In this document: one piece after another, positions 1 through 9,400 of the stretch
Position numbering within the stretch: the stretch's first letter is position 1
Layout of the letters: every line of letters begins with the position of its first letter
Assembly (NCBI RefSeq): GCF_963668215.1
Contig: NZ_OY764190.1
Location: forward strand, 3,534,001 to 3,598,000
Source: an uncultured Desulfosarcina sp.
Lineage (GTDB): Bacteria; Desulfobacterota; Desulfobacteria; Desulfobacterales; Desulfosarcinaceae
DNA length: 64,000 bases
Reading direction: 5' to 3'
Position numbers and translations under genes: made by a program
The notes under the pieces: model-generated
Told to the model about the DNA's origin: nothing
What the model saw: the letters and a program-made list of their open reading frames with translations, nothing else
Databases searched by the model: none

Positions 1-84
1 CACGGTTTCGAGCATCTCGGCGGCCTGGGTGAGCTTGAGCCGTTTGAGGTTGTCCTGGAGGCGGTCGGCGATCAGTTGATCCAT
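1..84 (-). CDS. istB: IstB, IS21 helper ATPase (partial, N-terminus only)
   Basis: The first 28 codons are present. They begin MDQLIADRLQDNLKRLKLTQ, typical of the IstB N-terminus, which helps the IstA transposase select targets as an AAA+ ATPase. The start codon overlaps the last 13 bases of istA and is preceded by AAAGGAGGTGGCAC, a strong ribosome binding site, which implies translational coupling. The Walker motifs would lie beyond the window edge. Confidence 0.85.
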   Translation of the reverse strand, partial: MDQLIADRLQDNLKRLKLTQAAEMLETV

Positions 85-1340
85 GTGCCACCTCCTTTCG
101 CGATCTGCTCATACACGGACAGCGGACGGTAAAGCACCTGTGGGAACAAACTGGCATTCACCAGTCCCCGGGTGGCCTTGCCTTTGGTGCGACCGTATTT
201 CTTTTTCGCTTTCTGCCGCTGCTTCAAGATCTGGGCGGTGATATTCGCATCGGTAACCCAGCTGCCCTTTTCCTCGGCTTCCCTATGCGTGGCCAGCAGC
301 CGGTCGTCATCGTAGAATCGGATGATACCGTCCTTGACCTTCAGCAGGATCTTTTTGCCGACCACATCCGGCGGCACTTGATACCGGCTGGCGTTATAGG
401 AAATATAGCAGTCCTTGTAGACCCTGCGATACTCTTTTATGGACGTATCGTAGTCGCTGGCAGGGCATGGACTTAAGCTGGATTGTTCCTGCCGCCAGCG
501 CAGGTCCACCAGCTGCCGGTGGGTTCCATGCTTCCTGCGATTGGCTGTTTCGTCAAGCCAGCTGAGAAGATCCCGGTTCGCCTGCTCGATGCCGGTAAAG
601 GCATAACCGCGCCAGAACGACTCGCGAATGTAATCCACCGGGCGTTCCACCTTGCCTTTCACCCAGGGACTGTAGGGCATGCAGGCCAGAGGCTTGAAAC
701 CATAGTGCTGGGTAAAGTGCATGAACTCGACATTGAAAACAGTCTGCCCACCTGTGCGGCTGATCACCACATGCTTCATGTTGTCATAGAGCATTTCCAT
801 GGGAATCCCGCCCAGGTAGTGAAAGGCGGCAATATGGGCATCCATGAAGGACTGCAGGGTGCAGCGGTCAACGAACATGGCAAACATGGCCCGGGAAAAT
901 CCCAGGACCAGGACGAACAGGTAAACGGTAAAACTGCCGCCCTTGAAATCCGCGACCTTGAAGTCGGCCCAGTCCATCTGCCCCTGCAATCCGGGAATCG
1001 TCTCGAACCGGATGTAAGCCTGGCGCTTGCGTTTTCGTTTGCGCCTGCGGACATAGATTTTGACGGTATCGTATCCGCCAGCATAGCCTAACTGTTTGAG
1101 TCGTTGATAGATCCAGGTGGCACGGTAATCATCCTCTTCGAGGAAATCGTTAATCACCGGGTAGTAGGGAGCCAGGATGCTTTCGCGCCGTTGGGCCTTG
1201 TGGTAACCGGGAGTTTGTCCATTCTGAATATATTTTTTAACGGTCTTGCGATGGCGGCCAGTTCGTTTGGTGATCTCCCTTTGCGAAAGGCCTTGTTGAT
1301 GCAATGCAATAATGTCCATGTACGCCTCCCATGAAATCAT
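72..1340 (-). CDS. istA: IstA, IS21-family DDE transposase
   Basis: A full-length transposase of 422 residues. The N-terminus has a resolvase-like helix-turn-helix (about residues 8-38, with LSQREITKRTGRHRKTVKKY). The integrase core has the catalytic triad at about D123 (QMDWADF), D186 (LYDNMK) and E232 (KGKVERP). A basic tract near residue 100 and a beta-rich C-terminal domain follow. The gene ends inside the istB ribosome binding site region, the standard IS21 layout. No frameshift or internal stop is seen, so the element may be active. An alternative start is the second ATG, seven codons in. Confidence 0.93.
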   Translation of the reverse strand: MISWEAYMDIIALHQQGLSQREITKRTGRHRKTVKKYIQNGQTPGYHKAQRRESILAPYYPVINDFLEEDDYRATWIYQRLKQLGYAGGYDTVKIYVRRRKRKRKRQAYIRFETIPGLQGQMDWADFKVADFKGGSFTVYLFVLVLGFSRAMFAMFVDRCTLQSFMDAHIAAFHYLGGIPMEMLYDNMKHVVISRTGGQTVFNVEFMHFTQHYGFKPLACMPYSPWVKGKVERPVDYIRESFWRGYAFTGIEQANRDLLSWLDETANRRKHGTHRQLVDLRWRQEQSSLSPCPASDYDTSIKEYRRVYKDCYISYNASRYQVPPDVVGKKILLKVKDGIIRFYDDDRLLATHREAEEKGSWVTDANITAQILKQRQKAKKKYGRTKGKATRGLVNASLFPQVLYRPLSVYEQIAKGGGTWIN

Positions 1341-1422
1341 GGCGACACCCTCCTTTCAGGAAGGAGTCTACCATGCGGTGCTATTCATGGGTGGTACACT
1401 TTTCGTTCCCATTTTTGGTACA

Positions 1423-1560
1423 TTATCGCATTCCCGGCGACATTCTTGCAGCAACGCAAACGCCGCAATCGAGTATTTCGACCAGCCGACGGCATACCAT
1501 TTCGTCCGGTCCCTTGGGGCCGCATTCGAAGATGAATCCGATCCTGCGGCACACGGTCAA
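1423..1560 (-). pseudogene. 5' remnant of the gene after the ATPase, cut off by IS21
   Basis: A 45-codon open frame starts in a TTGA overlap with the stop of the ATPase gene, or two codons later at a GTG. GGGAGG lies just upstream. The protein reads CRRIGFIFECGPKGPDEMVC and continues for about 23 residues. It ends in TAA exactly at the base before the IS21 terminus. From memory, RIGFIFECGP-type N-termini occur in small TOPRIM-like partners of such ATPases; this is unverified. The coupling, the ribosome binding site and the protein-like sequence suggest a real operon gene that the IS interrupted. The remainder would lie beyond the other end of the element. Confidence 0.6.
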
Positions 1561-2669
1561 TCATCCTCCCGGGCCAGCCGGCCCATGGTGTAAAGGCGTC
1601 CGGGGCCGAACTCCGCTGACCATTTTTCCAGTTCCCGATTATCGGCCGGACGCCGAAAACGGGGCTGGCCCGTAGCGTCCCTTTCCACGAACACGATATG
1701 CTCCAAAGTCAGCAGGTCCAACAGGTAGGGCGAATGGCTGGTGGCGATCACCTGTCCGCCCTCTTCGGTGACAAAGGAACGGATTTCTTCCATAATCAGG
1801 TGAACGGTACGTGGATCCAGGCCGTTTTCAAGTTCTTCGACGATCACCACCGGCGGCGGGTTCGGATGGCGCAGCACGGCCAGCAGCGCCAGTACTCGCA
1901 TGGTCCCGGCACTGAGCATCCATCCCTGGATTTTTTCCTGCATGTCTTTTTCGGTGAGCTGCAAAAAAACCTTGCGGTCCAGTTCGGAAGTTACATTAGG
2001 CTGAAGGCTTTCGACATAGGGAAGCACAAATCGGAGGGTATCGACGATCCCATCGAATGCATAGCGGTCCGCATCTCGGATCTCGAGCAAATATTCGGCC
2101 AGGTTGGCGCCGTCCGGGGCGAGTTCCACGTCCCCGCCGGTGCGTTTCCGGGGCACGGGATCCGCCATATTCCCCGGGGCCAACCGGAGAAACTGCCATC
2201 CACCCACCATCTCTTTCAGCCTGGGGTCGGCAATCCGGCCTTTTTCGACAAACCGGCTGCTGTCCCGGTAGGCCCCTCCCCGTTCCGAGGTCTCATACGA
2301 CTCAATCCTCAGCTTATCGAAATTGAGATCCTCGGCATTGACGGAAAGCTTTACCCGGAAAGCGCCGGATGAGATCCGTCCGGAAAAGGAAAACCCCATC
2401 GGATCTTTCAGCATCTCGCGGGGCCTATCCATCTCCCGTTTGTGGGCCAGGTTCCAGACATTTTCAAACCCATACCATCGCTGCATGGCCTCGTCGAGCC
2501 CCTTCAGTGCGATGTCACGGACCGTTTCCATGGCCTCTACAAGGCTGCTTTTACCCGACCCGTTGTTGCCGATCAGGACCGTCAGCGGTGTCAGCCCGAT
2601 CTGCCCTGACGACCGGATAGCTTTGAAGCGATGCACATTGATGAATTTTAAATCAAGCGGCCGGCCCAT
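1557..2669 (-). CDS. AAA ATPase, RecF/OLD-like (AAA_21 type)
   Basis: A 370-residue SMC/RecF-type ATPase. Walker A is GNNGSGKSS (about 34-43), the ABC-like signature is LSAGTMR (252-258), Walker B is VVIVEELENGLDP (274-286, catalytic glutamate), and the switch histidine is in ATSHSPYLLD (about 312). No C-terminal TOPRIM nuclease domain is present, unlike OLD proteins, so any nuclease would have to come from a partner. The start was chosen at MGRPLDL because GGGAGG lies 6 bases upstream; the longer frame has no such site. It overlaps the end of the methyltransferase gene by 17 bases, so the two are probably co-translated. Stand-alone ATPases of this class often act as sensors or effectors in phage-defence operons. 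That role is inferred here. Confidence 0.88.
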   Translation of the reverse strand: MGRPLDLKFINVHRFKAIRSSGQIGLTPLTVLIGNNGSGKSSLVEAMETVRDIALKGLDEAMQRWYGFENVWNLAHKREMDRPREMLKDPMGFSFSGRISSGAFRVKLSVNAEDLNFDKLRIESYETSERGGAYRDSSRFVEKGRIADPRLKEMVGGWQFLRLAPGNMADPVPRKRTGGDVELAPDGANLAEYLLEIRDADRYAFDGIVDTLRFVLPYVESLQPNVTSELDRKVFLQLTEKDMQEKIQGWMLSAGTMRVLALLAVLRHPNPPPVVIVEELENGLDPRTVHLIMEEIRSFVTEEGGQVIATSHSPYLLDLLTLEHIVFVERDATGQPRFRRPADNRELEKWSAEFGPGRLYTMGRLAREDD

Positions 2670-5600
2670 GGCTACCCTCCCGCTGAATATCTTCAAAAAA
2701 GTTCAAAGCTGCCACTCGAAACGGTTCCGGTTGTCCACTATCACCAATGATGATGGAATATTCATCTTTGGTTAAACCGTACAAGGCAGCGATTCGTGCG
2801 TCAAGTTCTGCCTCAATCGGTATGACACCTAAACCATTTTTGTCGATTAGCTTGCCGACCAATTTTTCGATCTTTTCCTTCAACAAAATTGAGTTGCACC
2901 TGACAATTGGAAGTTGCTCCATATACACACTGAAAGACCGAAGATATCCTCCACGAATGCTGTTACTCAACCGGCGATAAAACCATTCAATAAGGGTACT
3001 GTTGAGCAAAGCACATAGGTATTTGTTATCCTCTGGAATAAAATAACAGGTGTTGGCACAAAAATATCCTTTATAATCAAAAGCATAACTTTGATGATCA
3101 TAAATATCTGGATAAAGTATTTTAGGCTTTAAGAAATCCTTCCAATATTTGCACGCCCTTAACTCCCAATAGTATTGGCCCTGATCATACCGGCTTATTA
3201 ACCTGTCACGATATAATCCAAACCATTTGAAAATAGAAGGGTAGGCCTTTTCAAAGACTATTTCAGCCTCCTTTGCACTTAATCCGGTCCAAGGGTGAGC
3301 AACATTCTCGCTTGATTCAATTTTAATAAGATATTGTTCTGAGAAAACAACCCGCCAACGCTTTATATCCCTACCTTTTAAGAAAGGTTTGATAATCTTA
3401 TCACATGAAGGATCTTCAGCAATAAGGCGATTTCGTATCTTATTATCGATGATGAACGCCTCATTAAGACCTGTAATAATACCTCTATATAATCGATTGG
3501 TTATGTGTTGACTTAAAGTTGTTCCGGCAGAGTTTAGCTTTTTCATGATAGCCAGTATTTCAGGGATCTCAAGGCGCCATGCATCGGTTTTAAGTTCTTC
3601 TTGTGCCAGAGCAAAACGTTCATTGTTAAAGACGTCGGCAAAAGAACGAATGGGCAATCCCGAGGTCCAATTCATAGCCATCATTTCGCTTCCGATAGGT
3701 GGGAAATCTTTTTCTGTGATGATGATGCAAGGATAAGCTATGGAAGTAAATACCGGCGCATCCCCGAAATCGATAACCTGTCGGATTCGGGTAAACCGGG
3801 AAAGGTGGCCGCGAAGCTTCTTGCCATATGCGGCTCGAAAATACTTGTTGGAAGTGATGAAGCAAAGAACCCCTCCCAATTTCAACAACTCGAGGGATTG
3901 ATCGAAAAAATAGACGTAGAGGTCTGCGGTACTGGTAAACCTGGGATATTGCGCCTTCAGTTTCGGTTTGAGCTGTTTTATTTTTTCCTGGCGAACGTAT
4001 GGTGGATTGCCGATGACGATGTCAAATCCATCTTTCTCCCCGAACATCCATTCAGCATCGAAAAACTCTGATGACGCGTTTTGATCGTAAGGATCCCAGC
4101 CGGCCACTTTCCGGGCCGACCCGGCTTCCCAACCATCTTCGCAGAGGTGCTTTTCCAACTCCTTTCGAAGCTCCCGGTCCTTATCCCGGTGCTTTGTTTT
4201 GGTCTTCCAGGTCTTGGCGTTGAAATGGCGGTGCCGGATTTCTTCCAATTCTTTTTCAATCTCCCGGGTGGCATTTGATTTTAGTTGTTGCTGTCCCTTG
4301 AGGCCGATCAGGGTATCGGCTGCCACAAACTTGGTTTCCAGGTTCGGCAGTGGCTTGATCCCCAGGTTGTTTGACGGATCATCGTTTTTGGCTTGGTCCA
4401 CCATAAGCGAGATGAAAAAACGCATTCGGCTGATCTCAACGGCAATAGGCTGGATGTCCACCCCGAAAATACAGTTTTCGATCAGATAGAGCTTGCGGGT
4501 ATAATCGGAGGCCTCTCGTTCAAAAGAATCGCTGACCGTTTTCAGCCGCTTTTCCCGCTCGGTCCGGTCTTCGATTCGTAACGCCCCTTCAACCTCTTCC
4601 ATGGCAATCTTGATCTGGGTCTTTCGCCACTGCTCATTGTCCGGATCGAGTTTTTTCAGGGCGCGGACCACACAATGGAGCACCCCCATGGGAAAAGCGC
4701 CCGAACCGCAGGCCGGGTCCAGGATTTTCACCCGGCTCAGGGCCTCGATGATGGCCAGCTTTTCGGTTGCGTTATCGAATGGCTGCCGGCCGGTATCGCC
4801 CAACAGGATTTGCAATTGCTTTCGTATGTCCGCAAGCCGGGCCTGAGATTCGTCTTTTTCCGTATTTTCCCGGCTTGTTTTTCTCTCATCCGTCTTGAAC
4901 ACGATTCGTTCCAGATACGCCACCAGCGATTCGACAACCATATAATCAACAATCTCGCGGGGTGTATAAAAGCTGCCGGTCTGTTTTCTGGCCGTGGTTT
5001 TTGTTTCCGGATTGTATGCTGCCAGTAAGTTCTCGAACACCTTGCCCAGCAACTCCGGGTCCAAGGCGATATCCTGCTCCAGGGGTGTGTTTTCGTCTAT
5101 GGTGAACTTGTATGCGTGCAAAAGGGGAATCAGGCCCCGCACCGTGCAAAATTTGGCCTTTTTTTCGCCATATTCCTTGTGAAGATCGACCTCTTTTTCA
5201 TCACCCCAAAACAGTTCTTCCGGAACCTCCAGCGGGTTTTGGACATGGTCGGAAAATCCGTCAACGCGGATCACCATCGGGTTGCCCTGCCGGGTTTTTC
5301 GGGTCGGATCGGGCTTGTCCTGGCACTCGAACAAGCCGCAGTTGAGGAATGGAGACTGGCTCTGCAACCGCATAAACTCATTTGAATCACGGAAAAGGCG
5401 TTCATAACGATACAAGTTGGTCACGTTATAGTGATGGCTCCGGTTTCCATTTAATTTTCGAAATTCCCGCTTGCCGACCTCCTGGTTGAATGTGGCAAAA
5501 AAGAGGTTCTGAAGAATCGCCTTGTAGTATTTGGAATCATCGCCATTGGGCTTGAGCAGGTTGTAAACTTCCCGCCGATCGAAAAGCTCGCTTGCCACCA

Positions 5601-6174
5601 GTCCTTTTTCCTTCAGGAACCAGGTGAAAAGGAGCCGAATGACCAAACGGATTACATTCTTGGAATTATGGGCCTGAAGGGCTTCGTTATAGGCTGAATC
5701 TGACTTTTCGTTTTTTGGGACCGGCGCACCAGGGAAGACCACGTTTCGACACGCCCAGAGAAACCAGTCGAAAAGCTCCTTGTAGAATTTTTCGCTGAGG
5801 ACATCGGTGTCGAATACGGCCCGCCACTGGTCGTAGAGAGCCCGGAAAGACCGAACCGCATTACGGCCTTTGCGCTCGATTCGAAGATCGTTCAGGATGC
5901 GATGGTGCCCGGCATGGGGCCGGGCCAGGTCAATATTGCGCAGCAGGGAGATGCGCCCCGGCTTTTCCCCTTCGCGCCAGGTCTGTTTGTAGACGCTTCG
6001 TTCGCAGGTGGCCAGGGACGCCATGTCCCTTCCATTGCTTCTGTAACGAAAAAGGATAACCACCGGATGATTGGAAAAGGACCGGTTGAAGGCTCGGGTC
6101 AGGTCGGCCATGGCGGATCGCGTGGGAGGGAGGCCGCCCTCTCTTTCCGTCAACGCAACGGCAAAAAGAGCCAT
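2653..6174 (-). CDS. Type IIG-like (Eco57I-type) adenine DNA methyltransferase, main part after an in-frame amber codon
   Basis: These 1173 residues carry an N6-adenine methyltransferase core. Motif X lies around TGSFYTPREIVDYMV (399-413), motif I is ILDPACGSGAFPMG (484-497) and motif IV is NPPY (723-726). The C-terminal third (about 850-1150) resembles the TaqI/Eco57I-type target recognition region. The N-terminal 150 residues (ALFAVALTERE, then LTRAFNRSF) look like the interior of a larger domain, not a natural start. The preceding frame ends in TAG and is in the same register, with only one codon (GGC) between the TAG and this ATG. No Shine-Dalgarno sequence precedes the ATG. Expression would need readthrough or coupled reinitiation. 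I see no confident PD-(D/E)xK nuclease motif, so restriction activity is unproven. Confidence 0.85.
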   Translation of the reverse strand: MALFAVALTEREGGLPPTRSAMADLTRAFNRSFSNHPVVILFRYRSNGRDMASLATCERSVYKQTWREGEKPGRISLLRNIDLARPHAGHHRILNDLRIERKGRNAVRSFRALYDQWRAVFDTDVLSEKFYKELFDWFLWACRNVVFPGAPVPKNEKSDSAYNEALQAHNSKNVIRLVIRLLFTWFLKEKGLVASELFDRREVYNLLKPNGDDSKYYKAILQNLFFATFNQEVGKREFRKLNGNRSHHYNVTNLYRYERLFRDSNEFMRLQSQSPFLNCGLFECQDKPDPTRKTRQGNPMVIRVDGFSDHVQNPLEVPEELFWGDEKEVDLHKEYGEKKAKFCTVRGLIPLLHAYKFTIDENTPLEQDIALDPELLGKVFENLLAAYNPETKTTARKQTGSFYTPREIVDYMVVESLVAYLERIVFKTDERKTSRENTEKDESQARLADIRKQLQILLGDTGRQPFDNATEKLAIIEALSRVKILDPACGSGAFPMGVLHCVVRALKKLDPDNEQWRKTQIKIAMEEVEGALRIEDRTEREKRLKTVSDSFEREASDYTRKLYLIENCIFGVDIQPIAVEISRMRFFISLMVDQAKNDDPSNNLGIKPLPNLETKFVAADTLIGLKGQQQLKSNATREIEKELEEIRHRHFNAKTWKTKTKHRDKDRELRKELEKHLCEDGWEAGSARKVAGWDPYDQNASSEFFDAEWMFGEKDGFDIVIGNPPYVRQEKIKQLKPKLKAQYPRFTSTADLYVYFFDQSLELLKLGGVLCFITSNKYFRAAYGKKLRGHLSRFTRIRQVIDFGDAPVFTSIAYPCIIITEKDFPPIGSEMMAMNWTSGLPIRSFADVFNNERFALAQEELKTDAWRLEIPEILAIMKKLNSAGTTLSQHITNRLYRGIITGLNEAFIIDNKIRNRLIAEDPSCDKIIKPFLKGRDIKRWRVVFSEQYLIKIESSENVAHPWTGLSAKEAEIVFEKAYPSIFKWFGLYRDRLISRYDQGQYYWELRACKYWKDFLKPKILYPDIYDHQSYAFDYKGYFCANTCYFIPEDNKYLCALLNSTLIEWFYRRLSNSIRGGYLRSFSVYMEQLPIVRCNSILLKEKIEKLVGKLIDKNGLGVIPIEAELDARIAALYGLTKDEYSIIIGDSGQPEPFRVAALNFFEDIQREGSHGPAA

Positions 6175-6177
6175 GCC

Positions 6178-6456
6178 CTAGTAGTCGGCCAGCCCGGCAT
6201 CGATAAGGGCATCGGCCATCTCCTTTCCCCCCGCTCCATCGAAGGCCTCTTCACTGACCACACCCGGAAAATAGACCTTTTCGACGGCATGCCGAAAGGA
6301 TTCCCGGTAATTGTCCTTGAGAAGGTCATTGATGGGAACGGGAAGCTCGGTAATACGTTGGATGGGGAAACGGAGTTCTTTTTCGAACAAATCGATTACG
6401 GCGGCGCAAATTTCCGAGGTATTGCAAAGGCGCTCGAGGGCAGAAGGGATGGTCAT
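6178..6456 (-). CDS. N-terminal segment of the split methyltransferase (92 residues, ends in TAG)
   Basis: The start is well placed: CCGGAGACGGCA precedes the ATG, and the gene begins 39 bases after the helicase stop. The frame ends ...GLADY-TAG-G and continues unbroken in the same register into the methyltransferase for another 1173 codons. The simplest reading is one gene of about 1267 codons interrupted by a single amber codon, possibly a CAG (Gln) to TAG transition. Alternatives are a sequencing error, suppression or pyrrolysine readthrough, or a small separate subunit made by coupled translation. I recognise no motif in the 92 residues alone. Confidence 0.7.
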   Translation of the reverse strand: MTIPSALERLCNTSEICAAVIDLFEKELRFPIQRITELPVPINDLLKDNYRESFRHAVEKVYFPGVVSEEAFDGAGGKEMADALIDAGLADY

Positions 6457-6495
6457 TGCCGTCTCCGGTAGAATGGATATGGATGGAACATTGGT

Positions 6496-9400
6496 CTACT
6501 CCAGGCTGATAAGCAGCCAGAGAATCAGGTCCACATTCTCCGACTTGAAACGTTCTTCATACGATTTGCTGCCGGCCAAGGTTTTCTGATTCAGTCCCCC
6601 CTGTTGGATGCGGGCGATGAGATCCATGGTGGCCGATCCGGCCACCTTTCCCCCTTCTTCGGTTTCGTCCTCCACCCGGGATCGCAGCCAGTTTTTCAGG
6701 GCCGCCTGCCAGATGCCCATCTCCAGCGGATTGCCTTCATCGATCCCTTTGGGAACCATCCGTTCATGGTCTTTGTGGCTGGAGAGCAGTTGAAGCACAT
6801 CCCCCGGGCTTTCCACGACATCCGCCCCATCCCGGTCGATGTAAACCAGGTCGTGGGCCTGGTAGCGATGCTTGCGGTCGCCGGGCTTTCGGGCCGGATA
6901 ACCGAGCAGGGCCACGATCCCGGCCTTGGAGCAATGCGCGGCATCGCCGACAAAGCCGGTATACACCCCGTTGGGCATTTGGGCGTATCGCTGCTCGTTG
7001 CCGGATAGCTCCTCCATGAGGTCCTGGCGGAAGGTCTCCAGGGAAAAACTGTCAAAGCCGATGCGGTCGTCCCCCATTTCGATATCGTCCCAGGTGGTCT
7101 GCATCTGCCGCAGCAACTTGGCCTCCTGGGATTGCCGGATATGTTCGTCTTTTAGAATCTCGGCGATATTCTCTGTGAAATCTTTATGCACCTCCGCGCC
7201 GATTAACCGCATCTGCGCCATCTTGTCTTCGATGCGCCGCTGGAGCCTCAAGTATTCGTCCAATTCCCGGGTGGGCCAGAAATTGGCGGCAAACACCCGG
7301 TTGTTGGGGGAGCCGAGCCGGTCGATCCGACCCATGCGCTGGATGGCCCGGACCGGGTTCCAGTGGATATCGTAATTGACTACGAAATCGCAGTCCTGAA
7401 GGTTTTGCCCCTCGCTGAGGCAATCGGTTGCGATGAGGATATCGATGGGGTGATGGAGGATGTCCGGCGTTCGCGGGTCGTGATCGAAGATCCATTCGCG
7501 CCAGGCTTCGTATTGATCGGCCAGGGGCATCTCGGGGTCCGGAGATTCGAATTTGGGCCATTCCTTTTCGATGAAAAGCTTGGTGTACGGCACAAACCGT
7601 TGGAGGATCGGCTCAAAATCATTCATGGATCGACCCTTGTCCCATACCCGGCTGCCGTTGCCGGCCACCATGGCGATCCGTGGCCAACCCCTCCGTCGCA
7701 ATTCTTCGTACAGATATATGGCCGTGTCTGCATAAGCGGTAAAGACCAGGATTTTCTTATTGCCACGGTTGGCTCCGGCAGCCTGTTTCTCGCCGATCAG
7801 GGTCATAAGTCGGGCAAGTTTGCCGTCCCGGCTTTGCCGCTTCGCCTTGGCGCCCTTTTCCGCTGCAATACGGTTTTCAAACAAGGCAAGGTTGGCCCGG
7901 ATGCCGTTCAACGCCTTGATGTCCTTGTGCAGGTGATTCTTGAACCGATTCAGGTTGCCGGCGGCATCGATTTCCGAAATAGGGATTGCCCGTTTGCCCA
8001 ACGTCAAATCATGGAAGAACGCGTCATCCTCACCCATCAGATCGGCAAACAGCGGATCGATCGCCTCACCGTGCACAGCCCCCTTCTGGTAGGCCTTGAC
8101 CTTGGCCAGGGCCGATTCATGCTGGTCGGCCACCCGCTCCAGTGTCGTTTGAAACGATTTCCAGCTCGATTCCAGACGTTTGACCAACAGGATCTGCATC
8201 ATGCGGGTCAGGAAAAAATCACGCTGGCGTTCGTCTTCCAGAATACTGACGTCTTCCGTCTCGGCCAGGTAATAGGCCGGCATATAGGCGGCAAAATATT
8301 TGGGGAAAGCGCCGAGCAATTCTTCGATGCTTTCGTAGGTGCCGCCCAAGGGGCCATCGAGGAAGATGTTTTGCGGTTTTTCTTTTTGCGGGAAATCCAG
8401 CTTTTCGGTGTATCCGGCCACCAGTCTGCGCGTCCGGGCCACCACGAGGGCATCGGTCAACCTGAAAAAATCCCTCGGCAACATCAGGATAAAGGTGGCC
8501 AGGTTCCGGTCGTCATCCCTTGCCCACTGGAAGAACGCCTGGTTGGCCCGCCTGAACAGGGCGTCTATATTATTGATCCCCAAGGTGTCGTAAAAACCGT
8601 CATGGCTGTCTTTGACCAGCAACTTGAACTGGTTGCGAACGTCGATGAGGGTATTGTTGATGGGGGTGGCGGAAAGCAGCAGGACCTTCACTTCATCGTT
8701 GGGTCTTAGAAGTTGTTCCACTAAGAATTTGTACCGCCCTGATCGGCTGTTTCGAAGGTTATGACTCTCATCGATCACCAACAGCTTGGGCCGGTCACTC
8801 TGGAAAAAAGCCATCCCCAGTCGATCCTGATGGCTTTCCAGGCGGTCGCCCTGCAAATCCGTATGGTAGCGGATAATGTAGTCGAGGTTGTCCTTTTCGA
8901 ACCTCGAGTCGTGATGTTGCAGATACTGGCGCCAGTTGTGGTCCAGCCGTTTGGGGCAAAGCAAAACAATATCGTAGCCCTGGGACTGATAGTACTTCAT
9001 TACGGCCAGGGCGCTCCAGGTTTTCCCGAGCCCGACGGCATCGGCCAGTATCGCCCCGCCGTAGGTCTGCATCATTTTGATGAGGCTGAGCACTCCTTGC
9101 CGTTGAAATGCATAAAGGCATTTCCATATCTCGCTGTGCTCCAGCCGGCCCAGGTTGCGGTTGATGGCCGGGTCCTCATGAAAGTCCATCAACGGCCTGC
9201 CGAACAATTCGAATAAAGTTTTATAATACAGATCCAAGGGGGTGTATTGAACAAAAATTCGGCTGATCTGATCGATGAGGTACTGCTTGAAATCGACTGG
9301 CTTGCCGGCAACGGTCTTTCTAAATTGAGCCTCCCGACGCTCCCAAAGCCGGGAAAACCAGGAACGTATCTCCCTGAAGTCCGAATCCGTTCCCTGCCCG

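Larger units (their letters stand above)
1..1422 (-). mobile_element. IS21-family insertion sequence, istA end (istB side runs off the window)
   Basis: It carries istA and the start of istB in the usual overlapping order. The outer end is placed at 1422 because the minus strand there begins TGTACC, and the same hexamer recurs 24 bases further in (1393-1398), like the multiple terminal repeats of IS21 elements. The element abuts the stop codon of an interrupted gene at 1423. The other terminus and the target duplication lie outside the window, so the boundary is inferred from one end only. Confidence 0.82.
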
